Shown here: positions 17,401-22,889 of the stretch, in pieces | Layout of the letters: every line of letters starts with the position of its first letter | Numbering within the stretch: position 1 is the first letter of the stretch | DNA from: a virus | DNA: 22,889 bases | IMG/VR virus record: IMGVR_UViG_3300044527_000595 | Span: 1-22,889 of that record | Reading direction: 5' to 3' (one strand) | Notes under the pieces: generated by a model | The model's database searches: none | The model's input: the letters and a program-made list of their open reading frames with translations, nothing else | Told to the model about the DNA's origin: nothing | Program-made: the position numbers and the translations under genes

Positions 17401-17745
17401 TCTATTGCTGCAAACGGTAGAATTACTGCAAACGTTTCAGCAATAGCAGGAAATTATGATTTTGGAACATTCCTAGCTCCTGCCTCTCAACGATTTAGGT
17501 TGAGAAGAGGACTAGAAAGTGAAAGAACTACATTTGTTCCACTTGAGGGTGAACTAATTTATGTTACTGATACTAAGCGCGTTTATGTTGGAGATGGTAC
17601 AACTGCTGGTGGTATACTAGTTAGTACTATTACTCAGGATTACGATGGTGGTGCACCAACAACAATCATCTTTGATGACAACTTGGATGGTGGATTCTAC
17701 GATACAACATCGTTTGATGATAACCTGGATGCGGGTTCTCCATAA
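11485..17745 (+). CDS. Giant tail fibre protein, 2086 aa
   Basis: A giant repetitive fibre. Residues 1-35 are an N-terminal module (NGQRYEAGGYVYQYNSAKRT). Residues 60-227 are fourteen 12-residue VGN repeats. From about 310 onward there are nineteen LYFTN modules, interrupted by a unique insertion at about 406-515 (DDWFNDGDTISISGYPYTIV) and by twelve 36-residue TQSN/GTVS units in three blocks. Residues about 1810-1880 contain STLDTLSELATALGNDASFA, a repeat widespread in phage fibres. Residues 2003-2045 (RFRLRRGLESERT to VYVGDG) resemble the RRG...GD module usually found at the N-terminus of such fibres. The last 25 residues contain a doubled FDDNLD motif. Asn, Ser, Thr and Val dominate and there are almost no Cys residues. 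It lies 13 bases after the previous stop and is probably co-transcribed with it. It is likely a very long trimeric shaft; no enzymatic domain is seen. Confidence 0.85.
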   Translation: MPFPSPATNGQRYEAGGYVYQYNSAKRTWTKVGVAANVVTTTPSLSTNNVTSSNVTANAVTVGNVSLTGNSVSVGNTSVTANGVTVGNVTLTSNAVAVGNTSLTANGVSVGNVALTGNGVSVGNVALTANGMSVGNTSVTANGVSVGNVSLTSNGVSVGNVSLTSNGVSVGNVSLTSNGVSVGNVSLTSEGVTVGNVSLTSNGVSVGNVTLTENAVSVGNTSISGNAITTETVTANTVSQANAETGTTTTLTSGVLSLSNSLSNTTTTITSNSITSPTFYGNLVGSFQGTVAQVESLSNFTTSNLAEGSNLYFTNTRVVYALTAGNGVNITANGMITVFGAGVGGNVTSVNEQVGDVTLRTANIPESTSNLYFTNARAVAAFVAGPGISINANGYIVSTAAGGNGTGNTTITVSSTLSNTFFTVRTTTSSGNTLPVTRSSGYGTADDWFNDGDTISISGYPYTIVSIANGSDPDGNATFTLEETLAQSAAAGTPLLKYAQFSNDITKIVVGSGITLVSSGNTATISVGSGGGAIVEYVNGQTGNVQLTTANIPEYSSNLYFTNTRVVYALTAGNGVNITANGMITVFGAGVGGNVTSVNQLVGDISLQTTNIPESLSNLYFTNARVYSNVIGLLNTNTVTEGANLYFTNTRAVSAFTPGSGLTIAANGLISSTASVSITQSNAQSNASLTIEPGTGLTQSNTSSGVTSVYGSNVSLSNSQSNTSVSIDTSGVTQSNATTGTVSVIGAGNVALSNTLSNTSVSIQSTGVAQSNVSSGTNSTISSSVVGLSNSLSNTTVTIQSSGVTQSNTTTGTVSVIGAGNVALSNTLSNTVVDIQASGVTQNNQTTGTVSSFDSSTLTLQNTLSNSTVSLGSANGLVQGNTTTGTTTTVNSSNVALTNTLSNTTVTIQSSGVTQSNVTSGTVSVIGASNVALTNTQSGSTVTVTSDGIVLSNAITGESFTLSSNISTSTVPEGANLYFTNTRAVYAFTAGSGLVLAPNGLILSTVSTSVQQTNVESNTTVSLNPSGGLVQSNLSSGSVSIIGSGNVVLQNTIVNVNITIEANGIVQNNQSTGSVSNLDSSGISFQNTQSGTSTTITSNSITSPTFVGNLVGTVSTLDNFTTSNLVEGTNLYFTNSRAIYALTAGSGIVIAANGQITSNIASVSSELTTDNIAEGANLYFTNTRAVYALTGGSGIAIDSNGRITANVSSVSSELSTDNIAEGSNLYFTNTRVVYALTAGNGVNITANGMITVFGGGFSNVTSVNELTGDITLTTANIPESGNLYFTNSRAIYALTAGNGVNITANGMITVFGAGVGGNVTSVNELTGDITLTTSNINEGTNLYFTNTRAIGAFVAGPGIIISANGYLQANVGSGGESNIIYTSNVTSVNGANGDVVLTTANIAEDGNLYFTNSRAIGALTGGNGITIDGNGLITVQNFVASNAVNSVNGQTGNVVLTTSDVNEGSNLYFTNTRSVYALTAGSGIVIAANGLVLSTVSTQVAQSNVESGSNVVLQPSTGLTQSNTQSNTTTVLNSGSLAIACTQVSVNINLGGLFQNSTVSGTVSTISTSSIGISNTFSGTSVTIQPGNGLIQSSTTTGTSTIVSSSNVALSNTSSGSSITFTSEGITLSNTQTGQVRTITSDFTTASIPESGNLYFTNARVYANVLAQGFATNSSVTAQLSAKANTASLTTENVSEVTNLYFTNTRAISALTAGSGISIAANGRITSNVSAVSASLTTSNIAEGANLYFTNTRAIAAFTNGSGISIAANGRITAFGPVTGNVTSVNGLFGEVNLDTGNVFENGNLYFTNARVYANVIQLGLATTTYVNNQLANLVASAPSTLDTLSELATALGNDASFATTVTNSIATKASNAFVLEQLNLKANVSQLTTANITESGSLYFTNTRAIGALTAGSGISIASNGRVTSTVVGGVSSVNGQTGAVTLTTASIAELTNLYFTNSRSRAAFTAGQNISIAANGRITANVSAIAGNYDFGTFLAPASQRFRLRRGLESERTTFVPLEGELIYVTDTKRVYVGDGTTAGGILVSTITQDYDGGAPTTIIFDDNLDGGFYDTTSFDDNLDAGSP
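11662..12165 (+). repeat. Fourteen tandem 36-base (12-codon) VGN repeats
   Basis: Fourteen contiguous in-frame 36-base units encode VSVGNVSLTSNG and close variants (residues 60-227 of the giant fibre), with no insertions or spacers. Twelve of the 14 units contain an Asn-x-Ser/Thr triplet at VG-N-V/T-S/T; the other two read NVA. Adjacent units often encode the same residues with different codons. Confidence 0.9.
12286..12317 (+). repeat. 32-base exact direct repeat, copy 1
   Basis: The 32 bases beginning ACTATCACAAGCAATAGTAT are identical to 14767-14798, about 2.5 kb downstream in the same gene. They encode TITSNSITSPT in both places. Exact identity is notable because most other repeats in this gene differ at synonymous sites. 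Confidence 0.85.
13570..14325 (+). repeat. Seven tandem ~36-residue TQSN/GTVS units
   Basis: 252 codons made of seven units of 35-37 residues. Each begins G(V/L)xQxN and runs through G-T-V-S, then NVALSNT and SNT.V.IQ.S (residues 696-947 of the giant fibre). The middle third (SVIGAGNVALSN) resembles the 12-residue VGN repeat, suggesting the 36-residue unit may be three diverged 12-residue units. Confidence 0.8.
14566..14781 (+). repeat. Two further 36-residue TQSN-type units
   Basis: Two units of 36 codons each begin GLVQSN and GIVQNN (residues 1028-1099 of the giant fibre). They are the same family as the block at 13570-14325, separated from it by one LYFTN module. Confidence 0.75.
14767..14798 (+). 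repeat. 32-base exact direct repeat, copy 2
   Basis: This is identical to 12286-12317 over 32 bases. The sequence diverges on both sides, apart from continuing similarity at protein level (GNLVG follows in both). Confidence 0.85.
16036..16356 (+). repeat. Three more 36-residue TQSN-type units
   Basis: 107 codons in three units (35, 36 and 36 residues) begin GLTQSN, LFQNST and GLIQSS. They are the most diverged block of this repeat. The first unit includes the rare Cys of this protein (AIACTQV). Confidence 0.7.
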
Positions 17746-17746
17746 C

Positions 17747-17755
17747 ATAAATATA
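17747..17755 (+). promoter_or_regulatory. Candidate T4-type late promoter (ATAAATATA)
   Basis: ATAAATATA begins 2 bases after the stop of the giant fibre and lies in the only non-coding gap here (17746-17788), 42 bases before the next ATG. It is the same 9-mer as at 9478 and 21467. Its intergenic position makes it the best promoter candidate in the window. Confidence 0.6.
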
Positions 17756-17788
17756 CGATTGACACATCAATTTATCTAAAGGTAATTA

Positions 17789-20700
17789 ATGGCTACAAGG
17801 ATTCAGCTAAGACGAGGTAATGCCAATTCATGGCTATCGTCAAATCCTATTTTAAGCTCAGGTGAGATCGGTATTGAGACCGATACCAATTTAATTAAAA
17901 TTGGTGATAGTTCAAATACCTGGGCAAATCTAGCTTATTTTAGTCCTTCAATCGGTTCTACATCGAACTTAGCTGAAGGGGCTAACCTTTACTTCACAAA
18001 TACAAGAGCAAGAGCTGCATTTACACAAGGGACAGGAATTGTCATTGCAGCAAATGGATTAATTTCTTCTACTGCACTCGGTGGCGTAACTAGTGTCAAT
18101 GGCGCAAATGGTAATGTTCAATTATTCTATTCATCTAATACCGAACCTGTAACAAATACTACAGGAACATTTTGGTATAAACCTGATGAAGGCAATATTT
18201 TTATTAAAGTTAATGATGGTGTAGCTAATATTTGGCTAGAAATTGATACGCCATTCTTTAGTACAACTAGCAATACAACAGATATTGCTGAAGGTGCAAA
18301 TCTTTATTTTACTAATTCTAGATCTGTAGCTGCTTTGACAAGTGGTTATGGAATTAATATTGATGCAAACGGTCTTATTACATCATTAGGTTTAGGCGGT
18401 GGTGGAACAGGAAATATTACAGCAGTAGCTGGTGTAACATCTGGAGCTGTTTCTAATGTTCAGTTGGCAAATGCAATATCTTCTACTGGATTATTAACAA
18501 CAGCAAATGTTATTGAGTCTGGTAATCTTTATTTTACAAATACTAGATCAGTATCTGCTCTCTCTGCTGGCTATGGTATAGAAGTTGCTGCTAATGGAAG
18601 ACTAACAGCAACGATAGCAAGTGCAGCAATTGGAAATGTGACAGGGGTTGCTGGCGTAAACACTGGTAATGTTAGTAATGCTCAGATATCTTCAGCACTT
18701 GCCTTACAAAATGTAACAGTTAATAATCTTACTGTTACTCAATCAGTTGTAGGAAGTTTATCGTTAACTGGAAGTCTCACTACTGCAGCGAATTTATCAG
18801 TTGCAGGAAATGCAACAATCACTGGAAATCTTTCTACCAATAATTTTACTACAAATAGCTTATCTGTTGGTAATATAACAGTTACTGGAAACATAGTTCC
18901 CACTGTTAATGAAGCTTTTAGTTTAGGTACTCCATCATTTAAGTTTAAAGACTTATTCTTATCTGGCAGTACGATTGTTCTAGGTGAAACAAAGTTACAA
19001 TCTGATCCAGCTGGTGGTTTTTCGATATCTTCATTAAATGTAGAACAAACTGGTTCTATCACTTTCAGCACTGCAGCAAATGCTGCTTTAGTTACTGAAG
19101 TAATTACGTCTAATGTATTGACTGTTGATAGTATTACTTCAAATACTTGGGGTAGTCTTTATACAGCAAATGTAGTAGAAACTTCTGATAACCTTTATTT
19201 TACTAATACCAGAGCAATTTCTGCGCTAACTGCAGGACGTGGTATTGAAGTAGAGGCAAATGGTTTAATAACATCTCTTTATAATATTGAGAGTATTGCC
19301 GGAGTTGCAAACGGTGTAGTTTCTAATATTCAGATAGCTTTTGCTATCCAAGACACAGCTCTCCTTAATACTGCTAATATTATTGAAGGTGGTAATCTTT
19401 ATTACACTAATGCAAGAGTGGCTGCAAACGTTGCAACTTTAGGTTATGCACCTAACGCTTATGTTAATACTAGATTATTAACTAAAGCTAACGTCTCTGA
19501 TCTTACTCCTCTTGCAACCAATTCACACGTCACTGCAGTTGTTAACTTACTACAAACAACAAAAGCAAATAATGAGGATGTTACCAACCTAACTACTGGT
19601 AATATTCCAGAAAACGAAACAAATTTATACTTTACAAACACAAGAGTAGTATATGCTCTTTATACTGATGATTCATTAATATTAGATGCAAATGGAAGAT
19701 TGATTGCTAACGTTGCAGCTGTTGGTGGTGGTACTATTACATCAGTAGCTGGTGTCAATTTCGGAGGCGTATCAAATGTTCAGTTGGCAAGTGCTTTAAC
19801 AGATAGAACTGTTTCTCTTGCAAACCTAACAGTTACAGAGACAGCTACTATCAATAGTCTTAGAGTAACAGGTGATATGTCTGTTACTGGAACTACTACT
19901 TTCATTAATACTACTGAAGTTGCTATTAATGATAAAAATCTAGTTTTAGCTAACGGTGCTGCAAGCTCTGGTGTGGCTAATGGCGCTGGAATTAGTATTT
20001 CTGGTGCTTATGCAAACTTGACATATTATTCAGGTCCTGATAGATTTAATTTTAATAGGTATGTCGATGTTCAAGGCAATACGATATTAACTAATGCCAA
20101 CACCACAACCCATATCTCTGAAGGAACCAACCTTTACTTTACAAACACTAGAGCAGTTTATGCACTAACTAGTGGAAACGGTATTGATCTTAATTCAAAT
20201 GGTCTTATACAGGTTAGAACAGCCAATATAGGTGCTATAGCTTCTGCTTGCACAACTCCAGCAACAGCTTCTTTATCAACAACTGTAGTTGCTAATGCAT
20301 TTTCAATAGGTTCATATGTAGGCGGCAATCCTAATATATTTGTATTTGCTGGACAAACTCTGGCATTTAACTTAGTTGGGATGACCAGCCATCCATTTTC
20401 CATTCAAAATACAACAGGATCTAATTTATTATCCGGTCTAACTCATGTTAGTACCAATGGTGTCATCGATTCTACTGCAAACGTTCAAGGTCAGACTTCA
20501 GGTAGATTATTCTTCACACCAAGTTTTGCTGATGTAGGAAATGTTTATAGCTACAGAAGTCTTACTAATGCAAATGTACGTGGTAATATTATCATTGTAC
20601 ATCCAAAATTGACTGCAGGAACTGGTATTAATATTGCTGCAAATGGTTTAATAACAAGTACAGCGCTTGGTGGTGTAACTGGTGATGTAGTCTCTGTAAA

Positions 20701-21532
20701 TGGCTCAAATGGCATTATTGAACTTTATTATACTTCCAATACTGCACCAAATGCTAATACACTAGGAACATTGTGGTATAAACCTGATCAAGGTAACATT
20801 TACTTCTATGTAAATGATGGATCAAGCAATGTATGGTTAGAAATAGATCAGGGAGGTGGTGCAGGTGGTGCAGTTGATAGTGTTAATGGAGAAACAGGAG
20901 CTGTAGTACTAACCACAGCTAACATAGCTGAAAGCGGCAATCTTTACTTTACAAATACAAGGGCAATAAGTTCTTTAACCAGTGGTTCTGGAATCAGTAT
21001 TGCAGCAAATGGATTAATTACTAGTACTGGTGTTTCAGGTGTATCTTCTGTTAATGCCAAGACAGGTACTGTGAATTTAATTACAGATGATATTCCAGAA
21101 GGTTCTAACGTTTATTATTCTAATGCTAGAGTACAGAGTTACTTAGGTAATATTAGTGGTAATTTAGTTCCATCAGTAGATGAAGTGTACAGTCTAGGTT
21201 CCGCTAATTTAAAATGGTTAAACCTATTTCTATCTGGAAATACAATTATATTAGGGAATACTAAGATAGAATCGTCTGGTGATGGTTCCTTATCTATTAA
21301 AAGTACAGATCCAAATGTAACAACTTATGTGACATTTTCATCTAATGGATATGTATCTACAAGTACTGGTTCTTTTGGTTCTACAGCTTCTACATTTCCT
21401 TCTGGTGATTTAGGAGAATTAGGATTAGCTCTAGAATTTGATGCGTTTGGTACATTATTAACAGATATAAATATATTTGATTGCATGAATCCTCCAAGAA
21501 TTACTAATTTGGAAGATTTAGGTGAATTATAA
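17789..21532 (+). CDS. Tail fibre protein, 1247 aa, RRG N-terminus and cupredoxin-like insert
   Basis: Residues 1-50 (IQLRRGNANSWLSSNPILSS, then GEIGIETDTNLIKIGDSS) are a clear copy of the RRG/GE.G..TD....GD module at the N-terminus of many phage fibres (major tropism determinant N-terminal type). Nine LYFTN-type modules follow. Two GT.WYKPD.GNI...VNDG..N.WLEID segments lie near residues 130 and 990. Residues about 690-760 (TGTTTFINTTEVAINDKNLV) match a fibre module common in marine T4-like phages. Residues 848-938 look like a degenerate cupredoxin fold. Two copies of 'P.V.E.ySLG.....K...LFLSG.TI.LG.TK..S' occur, near 370 and 1130. The C-terminus (FDCMNPPRITNLEDLGEL) is unrelated to its neighbours. 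AAAGGT at 17778-17783 is a good ribosome site. It is a likely host-recognition fibre. Confidence 0.85.
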   Translation: MATRIQLRRGNANSWLSSNPILSSGEIGIETDTNLIKIGDSSNTWANLAYFSPSIGSTSNLAEGANLYFTNTRARAAFTQGTGIVIAANGLISSTALGGVTSVNGANGNVQLFYSSNTEPVTNTTGTFWYKPDEGNIFIKVNDGVANIWLEIDTPFFSTTSNTTDIAEGANLYFTNSRSVAALTSGYGINIDANGLITSLGLGGGGTGNITAVAGVTSGAVSNVQLANAISSTGLLTTANVIESGNLYFTNTRSVSALSAGYGIEVAANGRLTATIASAAIGNVTGVAGVNTGNVSNAQISSALALQNVTVNNLTVTQSVVGSLSLTGSLTTAANLSVAGNATITGNLSTNNFTTNSLSVGNITVTGNIVPTVNEAFSLGTPSFKFKDLFLSGSTIVLGETKLQSDPAGGFSISSLNVEQTGSITFSTAANAALVTEVITSNVLTVDSITSNTWGSLYTANVVETSDNLYFTNTRAISALTAGRGIEVEANGLITSLYNIESIAGVANGVVSNIQIAFAIQDTALLNTANIIEGGNLYYTNARVAANVATLGYAPNAYVNTRLLTKANVSDLTPLATNSHVTAVVNLLQTTKANNEDVTNLTTGNIPENETNLYFTNTRVVYALYTDDSLILDANGRLIANVAAVGGGTITSVAGVNFGGVSNVQLASALTDRTVSLANLTVTETATINSLRVTGDMSVTGTTTFINTTEVAINDKNLVLANGAASSGVANGAGISISGAYANLTYYSGPDRFNFNRYVDVQGNTILTNANTTTHISEGTNLYFTNTRAVYALTSGNGIDLNSNGLIQVRTANIGAIASACTTPATASLSTTVVANAFSIGSYVGGNPNIFVFAGQTLAFNLVGMTSHPFSIQNTTGSNLLSGLTHVSTNGVIDSTANVQGQTSGRLFFTPSFADVGNVYSYRSLTNANVRGNIIIVHPKLTAGTGINIAANGLITSTALGGVTGDVVSVNGSNGIIELYYTSNTAPNANTLGTLWYKPDQGNIYFYVNDGSSNVWLEIDQGGGAGGAVDSVNGETGAVVLTTANIAESGNLYFTNTRAISSLTSGSGISIAANGLITSTGVSGVSSVNAKTGTVNLITDDIPEGSNVYYSNARVQSYLGNISGNLVPSVDEVYSLGSANLKWLNLFLSGNTIILGNTKIESSGDGSLSIKSTDPNVTTYVTFSSNGYVSTSTGSFGSTASTFPSGDLGELGLALEFDAFGTLLTDINIFDCMNPPRITNLEDLGEL
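20330..20602 (+). other. Degenerate cupredoxin-like domain inside the 1247-aa fibre
   Basis: Residues 848-938 follow the order seen in cupredoxin-like domains of some marine phage fibres: FVFAGQTLAFNL, SHPFSI, GLTHV, LFFTPSFADVGNVYSY, then GNIIIV. The first potential copper ligand, H868, is present. The usual C...H...M cluster position reads SYRSLTNANVRG, with no Cys, His or Met. If the fold assignment is right, it is a structural copy that no longer binds type-1 copper. Confidence 0.4.
21466..21473 (+). promoter_or_regulatory. Candidate T4-type late promoter (TATAAATA)
   Basis: This is an exact TATAAATA, inside the end of the 1247-aa fibre gene and about 75 bases before the ATG at 21549. 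It is embedded in ATAAATATA, shared with the sites at 9478 and 17747. It lies in coding sequence, which lowers confidence. Confidence 0.45.
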
Positions 21533-21548
21533 ACCCATGGAGAAATAA

Positions 21549-22889
21549 ATGCCTACAACAGTGCAATTTAGAAGAGGCACAAGCAGTCAGAACGATCAGT
21601 ATACCGGTGCTAACGGAGAAATAACCTTTGATTTTACTGGTAAAAATCTTCGTGTTCATGATAATGTTACGACTGGAGGCGTTAGACTTGTTACCACTTC
21701 TAATCACATAATCCCTACATCAAATAGCTCATATGATTTGGGCAATTCAAATTATAGATATGAAGAATTATATCTTTCAAACACTTTCAACTTAGGTAAT
21801 ATAAAGTTAAAAGATGGGGGATCTAGTCTTCAAATTTTAGATGGTGCTGATAATATTGTATTTACAGCTGGTGGTGGATCAGGTGTTGCTTCTGTAGGTG
21901 GTTCATCTGGAACCATATCAAACTCTCAAGTAGCTACTTTTGTTAAAGATTTAATTTCAACATCTAATGTTTCTGAAGGTGCTAACTTATATTTTACTAA
22001 TGCTAGATCTAGAGCTGCACTATCATCTGGAACTGGAGTTTATGTCAATCAATCTACTGGACAAATTAGTATTAGCCAAAATGTCAGTACAACTAGTGAT
22101 GTAACCTTTGCTAATCTTATAGTTACTGGAAATATTTTAGTACAAGGCAATTCAGTACAATTTCAATCAAATACGTTAGTAGTCAATGATCCTTTAATAC
22201 AGATGGGTGTGAATCCTGTTGGCGATACTTTTGATTTAGGATTTTTTGGTCACTATATTGGGGGAAGTCCAAGTATTGAAAGACATGCTGGATTGTTTAG
22301 AGATGCTTCTGATGGAAATTTTAAATTATTTACTAATCTCGATCCGGAACCTACAAATATTGTTGATACTTCAAATACTTCTTATCAAAATGCTAACATT
22401 GTTGTAAATTTTGTTATAGGAAAGGTTACAGATATAAGTAACCACTCGACAACTACTTTATCAGAAGGTAGTAACCTTTATTTTACAAATACTAGAGCAA
22501 TCGGATCATTAACAGCAGGAAGCGGAATAAGCATAGCTGCGAATGGATTAGTTACTAGTACTGCTTTAGGTGGCGTGACATCCGTAGGAGGATCTACCGG
22601 TGCAATATCTAATGCGCAACTAGCATGCTCAATTATTAGTTCTGGTGTCTTAAATACAGCTAACGTTGTAGAAGGATCTAACTTATACTTTACTAATACT
22701 AGAGTAGTTTCTGCGCTAACAGCTGGATCAAATATTAGTATTGCTGCTAACGGTCTAATTACTGCTCTAACTCAAGGGGGAGGTGGAGGAGGTGGAGTTA
22801 CAGTTGGTAACGATACATCATCAACTACTTCGACATTTTATCCACTATTATCTGCTAATACAATATCGGGTAGTTTATCTCTAGCAAAT
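21549..22889 (+). CDS. Tail fibre protein, partial (first 447 residues)
   Basis: An open frame starts at the ATG at 21549, 6 bases after GGAG (21539-21542), and runs without a stop to the window end (exactly 447 codons). Another ATG at 21537 is followed by TAA after two codons and is rejected. Residues 1-50 (TTVQFRRGTSSQNDQYTGAN, then GEITFDFTGKNLRVHD) are an RRG-type N-terminal module. A 'P....YDLGNS.YR..ELYLSN.F.LG' segment follows. Three LYFTN modules are visible. A conserved block at about 216-300 (VVNDPLIQMG, FFGHYIGG, ERHAGLFRDASDGNFKLF) is widespread in marine phage fibres. A run of seven Gly near 413-419 precedes VGNDTSSTTSTFYPLLSA, another common fibre module. It is the third fibre in the window with this N-terminal type. 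Confidence 0.85.
   Translation, partial: MPTTVQFRRGTSSQNDQYTGANGEITFDFTGKNLRVHDNVTTGGVRLVTTSNHIIPTSNSSYDLGNSNYRYEELYLSNTFNLGNIKLKDGGSSLQILDGADNIVFTAGGGSGVASVGGSSGTISNSQVATFVKDLISTSNVSEGANLYFTNARSRAALSSGTGVYVNQSTGQISISQNVSTTSDVTFANLIVTGNILVQGNSVQFQSNTLVVNDPLIQMGVNPVGDTFDLGFFGHYIGGSPSIERHAGLFRDASDGNFKLFTNLDPEPTNIVDTSNTSYQNANIVVNFVIGKVTDISNHSTTTLSEGSNLYFTNTRAIGSLTAGSGISIAANGLVTSTALGGVTSVGGSTGAISNAQLACSIISSGVLNTANVVEGSNLYFTNTRVVSALTAGSNISIAANGLITALTQGGGGGGGVTVGNDTSSTTSTFYPLLSANTISGSLSLAN

Noticed and set aside
20330-20602. Functional copper-binding protein or auxiliary electron-transfer gene
   Set aside because: The domain is part of a fibre, and the expected Cys/His/Met ligand cluster is absent.
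17789-22889. Possible diversity-generating retroelement target, because of major tropism determinant-type N-termini
   Set aside because: No reverse transcriptase, template repeat or C-type-lectin variable region is visible. The N-terminal module alone is common in ordinary fibres.

Overview
The window looks like part of the late structural region of a large tailed phage, most likely a T4-like marine myovirus. Every gene reads left to right on the + strand. Genes are packed with overlaps or gaps mostly under 60 bases, base composition is AT-rich, and no host-type genes are seen. The conserved structural proteins resemble those of cyanophages and other marine T4-like phages, and the fibre genes carry the LYFTN-type repeats common there. 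Candidate late promoters of the T4 type (ATAAATA) precede several fibre genes. The host cannot be named from this window; a marine bacterium is the reasonable guess.

Layout. (1) 1-2895: the 3' end of one structural gene, a 757-aa virion (baseplate or neck-whisker type) protein, and a 73-aa coiled-coil protein, all tightly coupled. (2) 2896-5631: a 911-aa fibre built from alternating duplicated modules. (3) 5647-9481: an accessory island in the fibre cluster. It holds a GT8-like glycosyltransferase, a GT29 (sialyltransferase)-like enzyme, a tail-fibre assembly chaperone, a Thr/Tyr-repeat adhesin-like protein with an unrelated central domain, and a third, GT-B-like glycosyltransferase. (4) 9482-9537: a leader with a candidate late promoter and two tandem hairpins. 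(5) 9538-22889: five repetitive fibre genes of 157, 486, 2086, 1247 and at least 447 aa, the last cut by the window end. They share a small set of interchangeable modules.

How the parts may work together. The first genes probably attach or complete the baseplate. The many fibre proteins form shafts and tips for host recognition, and the chaperone folds or trimerises at least one of them. The three glycosyltransferases sit between fibre genes and could decorate Ser/Thr/Asn-rich fibre repeats or alter a host glycan. This 'fibres plus private glycosylation enzymes' arrangement is the best candidate here for an undescribed system, but the functional link is inference. The fibre repeats are themselves unusual: segments with identical protein sequence differ at more than half their codons, and a short fibre and a longer fibre carry the same 87-residue C-terminal tip.
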